DNA of 64,000 nt, taken from assembly GCA_947034885.2 (NCBI GenBank), contig OX344749.2, positions 14,957,501 to 15,021,500 on the forward strand, in the 5' to 3' direction. The DNA comes from Thuidium tamariscinum. Taxonomy: Eukaryota; Streptophyta; Bryopsida; Hypnales; Thuidiaceae. Below, one piece after another: positions 1 through 12,347 of the stretch. Positions within the stretch are counted from its first letter, which is position 1; every line of letters begins with the position of its first letter. The notes under the pieces were generated by a model. That model worked only from the letters and a program-made list of their open reading frames with translations, had not been told where the DNA came from and did no database searches. Position numbers and translations under genes: made by a program.

Positions 1-3000
1 TAGGTGATCTTGACATGCTATTGATTTAATTGCAGGATGCGTGATTTTTTTTTGTAGGAGAATTCGAAATGCTCAGTATCTGGAAGTGGAAACCATTAGC
101 TATGTTTTACCAATCTGTACATTCTCATCCTGCATAATGGGAAGGTTGTAAGAACTTTGGAGCTGTGTTTCTTTGTCTTTGTATTTGATGTCTTCAAGGT
201 TTTCTAAACTGGGGTTTTCATGATGATTTGCTAATAGAAAGGACATGCACCTGGTTGGTGCAGCGCTGTTTGCTTGTACAAGCAGAAAGTTTCAGACGCA
301 ACTGTAAGTTCAAACAAGGAAGATCTTAAGGGAGGTTTCATAGCAGCAATTTGGTTACCATCTCAGAGAGAAATAATGTGTGTAACTTCAGATCAGCGTC
401 TCTTATTTTATTCATCCGACACTCTGGAAAGCGGTGAGAAAGATTTGAAGTTGGTGAAGCGGTTGATTGGTTACAATGAAGAGATCATTGATCTGAAATT
501 TGTGGGCGAGGGTGATCGTTCACTTGCTGTTGCTACAAATTTGGAGCAGGTATCAGTTGTATACTTTTACTAATCTTTACTTCCAACTATTTGATCAATG
601 ATGAGTATATACAGTACTGTGAGATCACAATATCCTTGGGTTCTTAAGAAGCATTGACGCTTTAGTTCGAAGGAACTGGGTTACCAAAATGTATATGAAG
701 TACACTCTCCGTTTACTAGCTTTCTCTTCGAATTTGATCCTTTAGATACAGTGGGCGCAATGCAGCTAGAACATAGATACTCAATACTTTCATGATTTTA
801 AAGCAGAGTTTTGATTTGACAGGTGCGTATCTATGACATGACAACTATGACATGCCAACAAGAATTAGTGGGACACACCGACATAGTGTTGTCTCTGGAC
901 TCTTGTGTAACTGCTTCAGGTGTACCCCTTTTGGCATCTTCTGCAAAAGATCACACGGTATAGTCATTTCTCACATTTTTGCAAGACACGTTTCAAATAT
1001 TTACTCTTTATGGCTTCATTGACTGGTTTTACAATTCAGAGAAGAATTATAATGAAGTTAACCTCCTGAGTTATAATCAAGGAAAAGTCAATAGCATCCC
1101 TCCCCCCTACTGTTTTTTGTGAATAACCTTTGGATGTAAATCTTGATGTTAATTTGCAGGTGAGAGTCTGGAATGCTTCAACCGGGTCGTGCTTAGCTGT
1201 GGCGGCTGGACACATGGCAGCAGTTGGTGCGGTTGCCTTTTCTAAAAAGAAAAAGAATTTTGTAGTCAGTGGTAGCAGGTGCAGCATATATATTACCTTG
1301 CCACCTCTCTTATATCTTTCTATGTCAGGCAGCTTGCCAAAGCAGAAAGATTTGAAAGTTTAGTAGTGCATTTCGATGAGAAACATGTGCAACATATTAG
1401 TCTTTTTTTCTATTCGATTTAATATCTGTTAGTGGAGCTTACTAGTTTGCTATGTATTATCGGAGCTTCAATTACAGCTGACATGGTTCTTTTGTTGTTT
1501 TGTACCAGTGATCGTACTATTAAATTTTGGAATATTGAAATGGTGGTTGGAACTGGGCATACTGAGGAAGTAGTGAAACTTTCTTCACAAGCGGTTGTTG
1601 CAGCTCATGACAAAGACATTAATTCTCTTGCTGTTGCTCCCAATGACAGCCTTTTATGCAGTGGCTCACAGGTGCTAACTAAATCTGCATTCTGTTCTAG
1701 AGCCTTCACGTTCTTGCAGACTGCCCTCAAATCACCTATTTTGAAGTTGTTTGGTGGGTGTCCGCATTTGTTCTCAATTGTTCGGGTCCGACTCTTGCAT
1801 TTTTGAAGGCTATATATAATATTTTATCTAGTAGTAGTACCCTTCACGTGTTGTTTATTTTATTTGCTGACATGGTCGCTGTATTTCCCAGGATCGAACT
1901 GCTAAAGTATGGAGGCTTCCTGAACTAACTCCAGTGCTCACACTAAAAGGGCATAAGCGAGGGGTGTGGTGTGTGGAGTTCTCTCCTGTAGACCAGGCTG
2001 TTCTTACAGCATCAGGAGACATGAAAATCAAGATCTGGTCCCTTACCGATGGATCGTGCTTGAAAACATTCGAAGGCCATACGGCTAGTGTGTTGAAATG
2101 TTCATTTATTACTCGAGGCACACAGCTAATTTCAGCAGGTATGGAGATTAATTACTTGAGCTTCATTGTGGAGGATCTCATTTTAGAGGAAGGCGATATT
2201 TAGACTGGAAATTGCCCTTTACTGACTTCTATATGGTAGCGACAAATGGTATATGCGAGACATCGGAGAGATGCAGACTTTTTTAATGTTAAATGGCACA
2301 TAGCAACTTCTAGATTGCTAAAGTTGAAACTTTGGAAATGGGATAGCTAAATCGTATTTTTACTTCAACATCCAGGGGCGGATGGTCTGGTGAAGCTATG
2401 GACCATTAAGACCAATGAATGTGTGAACACTTTCGACCACCATGAAGATAAGGTATTCGTTTCGTTCCTGCATGGGAATAACTTTATCTATTGAACTAGA
2501 GGGTTATTTGACTAAACCCTGCTGGGAGTTAATTTCGGATCTGAATCTTTCGATCTTGAATTGTGCGTTTGGATTTGGCAATCGCTGACATAGCATTTTT
2601 CCATTCAGATATGGGCTCTGGCTGTGAGTCCAGAGACGGAAAAGCTTGCAACTGGTGGTGGCGATTCATTGGTCAATATGTGGACAGATTGCACGATTGA
2701 TGATGAGGAAGAAGCCATACGTCAAGAGGTAAAAGTCAGGAGAAGTCCTTGGGCAGTCATTGTTAGTGTGTTTTGAGTGAATCTTATCGCCTGTCAATTT
2801 CCAGCCTAGTAATCTTTCGAATACGTGTTTGTGCCGACACCAATCTGTTCCGTCCTCTGAGCTACTGTGTATTATTCACTTAGGTAGTTGTAGGTTAATA
2901 TTTTGTCATTTAGTGAGGGTGCATGTTCTTGCGGCTCATTGATCTCAGAATTTGGTGTCTTGCTGTCTTTTCATGCAGTTACATGTAATGCCTAATATTT

Positions 3001-4246
3001 GTGCTATGTGTTTGGGACAATGAATAGGAAGAGGAGGCACTTAAAGACCAAGACTTATCGAATGCCCTGGCGGACACAGATTGGGTGAAAGCAGTACAGT
3101 TAGCATTTGAACTTCGACGGCCTTTCAGGGTGCTTAAAGTTTTCACAGATCTTTTGGGGTACTTTCTCCAACTTCCATTTGTTAATTTGTTCTATTTCAT
3201 CCGTCATAAGGGCTTATTATGTGGATTGTAAAAGATCCCGTCATGTCTGTTACGAATGTATTGGCTTTTAACTTCATGTGGTGTATTGCAGGAGTGATGA
3301 CGCCAATGTGCACATTCGATTGATATTTCAATCACTTGATACGGAGTATTGGAAGCTTTTGTTAGAATACATTCGTGACTGGAATGCGAAGCCGAAATCC
3401 TGTCATGTGGCACAACGTGTTCTATACGAATTCTTCTCTGTGGTTCCTGCATCAAAAATTGTGGAGGTTCGTGTGCTTTTCCTGTCCGAACTTAAAGTTT
3501 GCATGCAGTACTTTTTTTTCAGGCCTCATTATCACATTATAGATGGATTCTGTTGGCATAATTGCTGCTGTGCTGCTAGGTCTATCTGAATTTCTTAGCT
3601 TTCTTCTCCCTTGTTTCACCCTCGAGTGTGCAACCTTGTATTACAGAGTAGATTTTATGTACTTTTCGAACAAGCTAACAGAAAACGTCGAGTATTTTGA
3701 ACAAATGTACATTTATATACAGGACCCCGTCTGGTTATATAGCTCCAGAATAGCAACGGTTAACTAACTCTTGTACCCTTGTGCTGACCCTACCTCTCTT
3801 TCCTCCTGCAGATACCTCAAGTACGAGAACTCATGGAAGGAATAGTCCCGTACACCAAGCGACACGCAAGTAGAATTGACAGGCTCTCTCGCAGCACTTT
3901 TGTGCTGGATTACACATTAGCCCGAATGAATGTGCTTTTGCCCGTAGATGAGCCAGAACATAAGGACTCAGCGCTGGCGCTCCAAGCGACTAGTTGGCCA
4001 ACTATTGGAAATTTGGATCAAGTAGAATTAGGGTCTGAAGAAAAGGAGACATTAATGACAGATGCTAATGTTGGTGATAGCAGGATAGCTTCTGACAATG
4101 GCGGCCAAGAGATAGTTGAACCGGTTTCTCCAGAAAATGTCGAGGAGGAGATGGTTGAGTCGGTCTCTCCAAAGTTAGGTAGTACGAAGAGGAAGAAGAG
4201 CTTAGGTAGTAAGAAGAAGAGGAGAAAGTCTGTGGGGTTGAGATGA
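1..4246 (+). CDS. UTP13: UTP13/TORMOZ-like WD40 protein of the U3 snoRNP (5' end outside window)
   Basis: Partial gene for a nucleolar WD40 protein of the small-subunit processome (UTP-B), which acts with U3 snoRNA in early 18S pre-rRNA cleavage. Inferred exons: about 58-88 (weak), 264-549, 823-957, 1160-1278, 1509-1671, 1892-2138, 2376-2452, 2609-2728, 3028-3158, 3292-3466 and 3812-4246 (stop TGA). Phases agree at every junction from 264 onward. The translation shows successive WD repeats, for example SDRTIKFW, QDRTAKVWRLPEL, MKIKIWSLTDGSCLKTFEGH, GADGLVKLW and GGGDSLVNMW. A C-terminal Utp13 domain follows, from about 3028 to the YTKRHASRIDRL and LDYTLARMNV motifs. The tail is Lys/Arg-rich (4185-4243) and looks like a nuclear/nucleolar signal. 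Order and motifs match Arabidopsis TORMOZ as recalled. The N-terminal propeller lies left of the window. Family assignment is firm; the first one or two exon borders are not. Confidence 0.93.
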
Positions 4247-4851
4247 GCACTGTTTACTGGTGTTCAGTATAATTTTGCAAAGCAGAGTGAGATTTTTTGA
4301 CCACGAATCGTTATCTTTGTTATGACTTGCCTTTCTAATTCCCTCTCCCTCTCCTTTCTTATTTGTTTGATGCTTCTTTTTGTTTTTGTAAAGTCTTTCT
4401 TTTTCTTTAGGGCTTGAAGGATGGAGGAGACTGTAGGGACGGATGCATTTTAAGTTTTATCGCTTTTGTTTTTTCTCTTCTTATGCCCGGTTTGTTGGTG
4501 TTGTAGGAACCTCTTCTACCTCCTTTACATTGTCTTCTTTGTCTTCTATGATATTCCTCAATAGTGTAAGTTCCTTATTATGGAGAGGTTGGAGAAGCTT
4601 ACATGGTGAAGTCTCATGAGATAGGACATTCTCTGTAGCCAAATTGAAAAAAGATGGAAGTAAGGTGCAAAGTTTTGCTAATCGGGTAAAATTCACTAAG
4701 ACGTGAATTTTTTGAAGTTGATAAATTGAGTGCATAGAGTGCATATAGTGACAATGCCCTCCCTAGCATCATTCCTATAAGGCTATTAGGTCACAAGAGC
4801 CAAAAGGTCGGTTATGAATGTGGCTTATGAATGGTTTGATATTTCATCTTG
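4247..4851. other. 3' flank of UTP13 and intergenic DNA
   Basis: The first 200 bases are T-rich (several TTTTTG/TTTCTT runs) and probably include the UTP13 3' UTR and cleavage site. The rest, 4480-4851, has short open frames on the minus strand without codon bias or recognisable domains. I see no gene. Confidence 0.4.
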
Positions 4852-4854
4852 TAA

Positions 4855-4898
4855 CACTACAAGAATTGGGGGGTATATATGACTCCAGTAAATGACTA
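4855..4898 (+). repeat. Left terminal inverted repeat of the CACTA element
   Basis: Starts with CACTAC directly after TAA (4852-4854). It pairs with 7374-7417 on the opposite strand with about five mismatches. Confidence 0.88.
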
Positions 4899-7373
4899 TT
4901 TTGAAGTCATTTAGGACAAAAATGACTGTACTGTGACTTAGGGCCTTGGAGTCATTGTGGACAAGTCATTCTTTAAATGACTCTAATCCTATTATCACCA
5001 ACGACTTCAGACTTGGATGAAAGAGTCTATGTGGCACATGAAGTTCTAAGGAAAATTTTCTAAAAAGTTCGGGCTGCTGCCCTTTTTTAGTAGAATTTTT
5101 TGGTGACCCTTCCACGTCACCTAATTTTGTAGTGATTTTGTAGTTGTGGGGCAGTTGACCAAGGCTGACGTGGCTGTCCATATCAGAGTCATTTAGTAGT
5201 TGTGTAGTAGTTGCAATACAATCAGTGATAGTCTGACAAGTCTGACATGTAAGTGCATTTACTGAGTCATTTTGAAGTCACTATGCAGTTGTGATGATGT
5301 CAATGAGCAATTTGATTAGTCTGACATGTCAATATATTTAAGGAGTTATTTTTTAGTCATAGTGGAGTCTTTGCATTTTGTAAATGGATTGACATGTGGG
5401 CATGTGGCAAGTCATTTTATAGTCATTCTACAGTTACATATAAGCACATTTAAAGTATTACAATGATTTACCATATACAATATGCCATACATAATTATAC
5501 ACCATACACAATATGCCATATATAATAAAAAATCATACTATACACCATACACCATACATCATATTTGATACACGTGTCACATAGCTTCTTAAAGCTTTTA
5601 GTGTATGAGTACCTAGAAATGAAATGAGAAGCTCTTTATAGGATTGGAAAAGTGGAAGGCAAGACAAACCATTTGGGATATGTAAAATGTAGGAATTGTA
5701 TTTTAAGTAAAATTTCAGACCTAATTAAGGCATAGTAAATTAACTTTTTGCAAAAAACTTTGAACTAATGAAAGTTGGTAAATTAATCTCACTTTCATCT
5801 CAAAAAATTCATTTTAGATTTCAAGCTTCTTATCAAAAGTTATAAACAAATTTGATAAAAGGTTCTAAAAAGGATTGGTATAGGAAGAATGCAAGGGTCA
5901 CCTATAGTTGACTTCTTCCAAACAAGGATATACATAGTTGTATTAAGTTTCCTCACTTCATGCAATAAAAGTGCAACAATTGATGTATAAAATGTTTGCA
6001 AGTAGTACAATAAATTATAATGCACAGCATGCCAAAGTAATAGTGGAGTAGTTGTGCAATATTTGGAAACTTTTGAGCAGTCATTTAGTAGTCATAAGAA
6101 GTCATTTAGTAGTTACAGAAAGTCATTCTTTAGTGAAACTCGAGTAGCAATGTTGTCATTTGTATAAGGGAGAAATAGGACTTAACAATTGTCATTAGGT
6201 TGAGCATTAGATTCATCTGAATACTTTAGTGTAAGTTTATTGAGACCCTTCAGTTAGTAATCCAAATGTGAATCAAATGAAGTATTCAAAAATAGTGTAA
6301 TGATAATGGTGCAAAGTTTTAGAATTCATTATCGGCAAATCAATAGGAGTTTAAATAAACCATACAAATGGACCTTAAGGAAAAGAATAATATACACCAA
6401 CAAAAAGAAAGACAAAAAAAGTATTCTATTGGAAAAAAAAAATTTGAAAATGAAAAAGATAAACAAAGAGTTGAGAAATTAGAAAGAATTTATCAACTCA
6501 AGAGTGTGAGTGTTAGAAAATCCTAAATTGCATATGCCATTGTAGTTGCCAACTAGAAGATTATTAGTTAGCGCAAATGCAATAGAATTGTACTTTGCAT
6601 GTCATGTTTTAGTTGTCCAACATCTTTTAACTTGGCACACTTATGAGTTGATTTGTTGCCAAGTAGATCTAATGTGAATTTTGTTGTTTAAAACTATATT
6701 GAAAGTACCTTAGCATTTTAAACAATAGTTGCACAGTAGTTGTTGAGGTGAGAAGATGATCCCTCCAAGTCACAATTAGTCATTTAGCAATTGCAATGAA
6801 CACACAATGCTTTGAAGCTACTTTAAATCCGCTAATGAGGTTCCATTGCTTTGCATCAGTTTTTTAAATTGTAGTAGTTGTAGTTTAGTCACTCTACAAT
6901 GATAAACCTCCACGTCAACAAAAAGCCTAAGTGATCCAAACTCTAAAACTTACTTTCCAAACAAAAAAGATGTTGAAGTCATGTTGAAGTCATGGTGTAG
7001 TAATACACAGTTGTGTTCCAGTAACATTAGCATAACTACTGTCCATGTCAGCATGCTGCCCTGCCCGTCTTCTTAGAAAAAATTGCAATGGAACCATTCA
7101 AAGACTCTAAAGTCATATTTAAGTTGCACAACAGTAAATATCAATCATAATTAATGACTAGCTCAAAACTAGGGTGTCTAAAAAGGTTCTCCCCCATTCT
7201 TTGTACTCCAATTTCAATGAATGTCCACAGTGACTGTCCCCTTCTGTAAGGTCTTCATCCTTGAGTTGCAAAAAATGACTAGAAAATGACTCTGAAAAAC
7301 TGTAGGACAAACTTTGGTGCAATTATAGAGGTATCAGCCATTTATGAGTCAAACGGGACAATGAGTCATATAT

Positions 7374-7417
7374 TAGTCATTCGCTGCAGTCATATATACC
7401 CCCTAATTCTAGTAGTG
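7374..7417 (-). repeat. Right terminal inverted repeat of the CACTA element
   Basis: Ends in TAGTG at 7417, directly followed by TAA (7418-7420), which matches the triplet before the left end. Confidence 0.88.
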
Positions 7418-7420
7418 TAA

Positions 7421-8700
7421 TTGGAAATAGATGGTTTTCTTTAATTTTTTGTGTATCACGGTACTTTGTTAATAACTTTCACATCATTGACATGAATTCT
7501 AGTCATGTTTATTGTACTTTTTATTTTTATATTTTTGTCAAGTATTGTCTAAAAAGAATGCCCTAAATAATGTGTTTCATCATGTTTCACTTTTTTTACT
7601 CAAAGCTTGATTTTGGCATTCATCAAGACATTCTAAATGATTACTTTCATTTAGATTTTCAACAAAGTTGACAAATTGAAGTTTCTCAAATTTAATTTCT
7701 ACTCTATATTAATATATAAAACTTTCTTGAAAATGACTATTTTGTTATAATTTGAAGTTGAGAATCTATAATTACATTTCTAAATACAATGATACAAAAG
7801 TAGGTTCAAACGAAATTGTTTTATAATGACCTAAGGTAAAAGGAAAATGATTTTAATCCTTTAGTGATTGGTCGACGAGTTTTGGGTTGATTTTTAAACT
7901 TTTTGTCTGTTATTGTTCACAGAACATCTCATTTCAAAAAACCCAAAGAAGAATGCAATTAGAAAGAAATATGTGCAAAAATGCATTAGCTATGCTTGTC
8001 TAAACTTTAATTACCCAACCCTTCAAATGTGAAATATTGCAAAAATATATATATTGAATGTAAAAGATCACTACTATATTGTACTTATATGTGTGCAAGA
8101 ACTAGTTGGAAGGTTTAGGATCAATTTCTAGAGCATTTAGTGAAATCTATGCCCAATTGTGGCAAACCGTATTTAGCATCAGTGCGAGAGGTTGTTTGCA
8201 ACACATCAATCTTTGAAGACTAATTACAAGGATGTGAACTATTGGATTACTTTCATTTTTGTTTGGTTAAAGGATTTGCCCTATAGAACTAATTCATACA
8301 ATTTGATTTAGAATTACATCCCTAGAGTGGTCACAAAATAACACTTTCCAAGAATCATATATAGAAATTGCACCGACCTCCCAAATCAACCACGGTCACT
8401 AAAGGGTTTAAGACTATTTTGTAAATGACAAGATCACTCTTCACTTTTCTTCATAATTTTGTATATTTCTTTAAGAAAATTATGAGCATTCTATTAAGGA
8501 CAAAAATGTGATTTCTTAACTAAAGTTTCAATAAAGAAACTAAAAGAATGTAGTTTTAGAAGCAAAATGGGACATATTAGATTGTCCAATATTGACAATA
8601 TGGTATTATGGTAATAAACTTGACTTGTGTAAGGTTAATCCCTTGAAGTTTAAACATATTTTTAGTACATATTTAGGGTCACTTCACACTACGGCCATTT
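7421..8700. other. AT-rich intergenic DNA without recognisable genes
   Basis: Low-complexity AT-rich sequence with stops in all frames at short intervals. I found no long open frame, RNA gene or transposon terminus. Confidence 0.5.
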
Positions 8701-8784
8701 AAGTTGAGAGGTTGTAGGAGTGAATGGCCAAACTTTGTTGAGATTCCAAAAAAATGGGCTATTAAAAGGCTATTAAAAAATGGG

Positions 8785-9020
8785 GTTTGGCACCTTCAAC
8801 TATCCATAGTGTCAAGCATCCAAAGGCCAAGCTTAAAATCCAAATCCTTGCCAATGAACTCCCATGGTCTCTCAACTTGGACAACCATAGTGAGAAGCCT
8901 CCAAAGGCTAAGTCCAAATTGTCCAAAGCCTTAGCAATGAACTCCCACAACCTCATAATTGGGATGGCCATAGTGTGAAGCCTACTATAGCCAAGCCCAA
9001 AGTCCAAATCCATGCCAATT
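8785..9020. repeat. Degenerate tandem repeat, about 82 bp, about three units
   Basis: The word CCATAGTG and its context recur at 8804, 8885 and 8968, giving spacings of 81 and 83. Each unit contains GTGAAGCCTCCAAAGGC-like, AAGTCCAAAT-like and ATGAACTCCCA-like words in the same order. More diverged fragments may continue to about 9300. The open frames on both strands here come from the repeat and do not look like genes. Confidence 0.65.
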
Positions 9021-12000
9021 TATTGATTGATATTTTTTTAAATTTAGATTTTTAATGAAAAAACTCCCACGGCCTCTCCACTATAGTTTGGGGCTCTATT
9101 TTTAGCCAACTCAAGCTTCTTTCAAGAATCCATCACCATGTAGGTAGTTTATTGTCAACTAGGTAGTTAGAACGTGATGGCCGTTGGACTTGTGCCTTCT
9201 AGAGTGAAGGGTTGAGAGGCCAAACTCTTGGTTTCTTGAAATGTAATTGGTGAAATCCCACAACCACTCAACCTTCCATCATAGTATGAAGTGCTCCTTA
9301 AATTGCTCAAACCTCACTTTCATCTACATTTATTTACCTTTAAGTTTGAAAAAATTACAAGCTTAGTAGGTAGATATTTAAAAAAATTTAGATGAATAAA
9401 CTAGTCAAGATCAACAAAAAAATATTTCTTAAAATTCACGATGAAACTTGTAGGATGTTATTTTTTCTTAAATCTAGTAAAAAAAATCTTCTTCATAACA
9501 TTTAGAAAACAGACCAAGCTCTAGTGTTCTACCTCTTCTTTGATAGAATGATGTGAAATATTCCACATCATGTCTTTAGCTAGTAGAACACTTGTAGAAA
9601 TGCCAAACTAGAAATGCATAGCATTCAAGGAAAAAATTAAAAAGGTTTGTCAATATCTTAATGATCATGTAAATAGTTATTTGCAAAAAAGATGCAATCA
9701 CTTACTGAATGTGTCAGGTTGGTCAAATGTAATTAAGTTAGTAATTAGAATATATTATTGTACACCAGGTCTTTTTTCACTTTTCAAAAATGGACGAAAA
9801 GGCGAATTGGATTTCTTTGAGAGAGCTACAGTGGTGAATTGTAGCTATAGGGTGTTTGGAAGTAGCGACCAAGGTCACTTACCAGAGAAAATAGTTGGCA
9901 AAAATTTATTAATATTTCAATTCTTTTGGACGAACAAAAGTGGCCACAAAATGTATTATTGGCGACTTTGGCTATCAGAGGCAAGAAAAATGGCAAATGA
10001 CTTGTGACAAATTTCTACCATTTGGCGATATGCCAATTACATGGCTACCAGCTTGGTAAAGAAATTGAAGATAGAATTTGAACATTTGACAACATACCCT
10101 AAGAATTTGATAATCATGCATTAACTTCTTCATTATCTCCAAGATCCACATACATTGAAGCTATTCAAACATGCAAGGTACATTGAAGATTCAAAATGCC
10201 TATATATGAAAATTCAAAACTACAATGAAAATCCATTGAAGTGTCAAACTCGCCGTGTATACAAGTGTTTTGTTTGCAATTTTGCAATTTTGTACCTGCT
10301 CGCACTCTTGAATCTAGACTTGCACTGTACGTTGAACAAAACGAAGAGAATTCCAACTGTAAGCTGAGGTCAAATGTCTCGAAGTTCTAAATTCAGCACA
10401 ATCATCTACCAAATGTTTTAATTTCAATTCAATAACAAAGTCTATTTACAAAGACATAATTGCTCTATAGTACAAAGGTTGCGTGAAGTTTTTAATCAAT
10501 GCACGATTTCTTACCACGTTCACCACTATTGACAATTCCTAGTTCCATTTCAATATCAGCCACGGACTCGCCACCTGTGCATCCAAAATGAAGAAGTCAA
10601 GCAAGTCTATCAGGAAGCAAATGGAAAAATACAATCTTAAGCTTCACATAATCCACCATTCTCCAAGTTTGTCTTCTCAATCTTGATCTTCCCCTGTTTC
10701 ACTAGTAGTGTAATAGAACTTAAAGTAATCAAATTTTTAAGAGAGTGCACGAGAAAGAAACAATGGATTAAGGTTTCTCTCTCTTAGAAACAAGAGCTCG
10801 GACATTGAAGCTTTTACATTTGCTTTTACCCACATCAATAATAAGGCAATAGTAGATACAAATCTCAATAAATGCATTTTTTTAATCTTAATTCCTATTT
10901 TTACCAAAGGATGAATATTGAAGGTCCAAATTTACAAAATTGATTATAAGGTTAAGGAATTGAAGATCAGTTCACAAATACTACACCCAAATGAGCAAAG
11001 ATCATATCTCACCTTTAGTAGAGACTAGAGACGTGGCCATTCTTTTTTTTCGAATAAGACGCACCACTTACATAAGCAGCAGCATCATTATCAGGGAAGG
11101 ATTGATTGTGAGCACTTTCCTAAACTCAAAAGTAGGAAGTTAAACATGTCATTATGTATTTTGCCAAAAGAAAGAGAGCAACAAAATTTGCATGCTCAGA
11201 GTTTTTGAGCCTCCAACCTTTTCAAGTCCACTCGAGAGAGACAATTGGATGGAAACTGTTAGCAGTGTGCTAATAAAGAGGATCTGAAAAAGGACTTGAA
11301 TTCAAAAAGGAGGCATCGATCAAACATGCTATCTGTATCTTGATCAGTTTTGCCAAGTAGTTCCAACTTCCAAAGTCAAACGCTTAGGAAATAGATAGCA
11401 ACGACTACATACAATTTTAATGGCAACGCCGATCACTAGCAACAACCACACTTGATCCTATAAATTGGCTCCCATTGTGACTATCAACCAATGTACAATT
11501 ACTAATATATGAATTGTACTAGCTTGATCTGCACACAATGAATCGATCAAGGTATGTACTCAAAATCAGTATGTAGATTTAGGCCAAACACCCCTCTAAG
11601 TCTCCGACGCCTAAGTAAGTCAATTGAATTCAAATAAATCATAGGACAAAAACCTAAGATGTCAGTAATTCAATATATATTATGATATGGACCATTTATC
11701 TGCTCCCAACCACCCACCTAAAACAAAGTTACGAAATCCAAAATGATATCTCTAGACCCTTGGTAAGAAAAAAATCAACACTCGAGTAACAAGACAAAAA
11801 ATGGAAATAATAAGTCCAGAGTTTCCAAAATGATTTAAAATCATGATTAAGGATTTGCATAACCTTCATGTAACCTACAGCGGCCTAGACATCATGCATA
11901 TGAGGTCACAAAAACTACCAAGAGAGATTTGAGGGAAAAACAACGTCTCTCTATAGTGTTATAATACCGTAGTACTTGCTGCAGACTATTACTTCGATGA

Positions 12001-12047
12001 TACCATGCTACCAACTTCAAAACTGCTCTGCATACTCTATTTAAAGC
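9021..12047. other. AT-rich intergenic DNA and 3' flank of the hAT remnant
   Basis: No supported gene. An open frame at 9681-10007 (+) has AT-rich, low-bias codons and matches nothing I know. The part from about 10.3 to 12.05 kb lies downstream of the hAT C-terminal region on its strand and may belong to that element, but I could not find a matching terminal repeat or 8-bp target duplication. Confidence 0.4.
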
Positions 12048-12347
12048 CTATGTACTTGCCATGTATCTCCCTCGTCCCCTAGATACAAACCAATCGTCAA
12101 AAATGGCTTGGTAAGGGAAATTCTCCAAGCTGAAAATGCGCTGGGAATACATTCCAATGACAACCTGGATGTGTTCTTTAAGATTGTTGCAAAGTTTTGA
12201 CTTCAAGAATCTAACGGTTGAAAAAGTATGCTCATCTTCCATAGAACCAATAACATGAACAATTACCATCTCTGCCAATTTGAGGAACTCTCCAAAATTC
12301 TGCGTGAGGTTATTGTTGATGTCTAGAACTCGCCAAACTTTCGTCAA
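12048..12347 (-). other. hAT C-terminal dimerisation domain remnant
   Basis: A 99-residue open segment carries the conserved signature VIGSMEDEHTFSTVRFLKSKL, then NNLKEHIQVVIGMYSQ and the aromatic FPYQAIFDDW. This region mediates dimerisation in hAT transposases. It is the best preserved part of the remnant and ends in a stop at a typical position. Confidence 0.82.

Larger units (their letters stand above)
4855..7417. mobile_element. Non-autonomous CACTA (EnSpm) DNA transposon
   Basis: The left end begins CACTACAAGAATTGGGGGG at 4855. The right end, read on the minus strand from 7417, begins CACTACTAGAATTAGGGGG. The similarity continues through TATATATGACT, giving inverted termini of about 44 bp with roughly five mismatches (4855-4898 and 7374-7417). 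Both ends are flanked by a direct TAA (4852-4854 and 7418-7420), the 3-bp target duplication expected of CACTA elements. The 2,563-bp interior is rich in short copies of GTCATTTAGTAGT and GAAGTCAT on both strands, resembling the subterminal transposase-binding repeats of this superfamily. No transposase reading frame is present, so any movement would need a protein from elsewhere. Confidence 0.9.

Noticed and set aside
9966..9982. GGCTATCAGAGGCAAG, resembling an LTR-retrotransposon primer binding site
   Set aside because: Not a close match to the initiator-tRNA complement; no LTR pair or polyprotein nearby.
9681..10007. 108-codon plus-strand frame
   Set aside because: No recognisable domain, AT-driven codons, no gene-like flanks.
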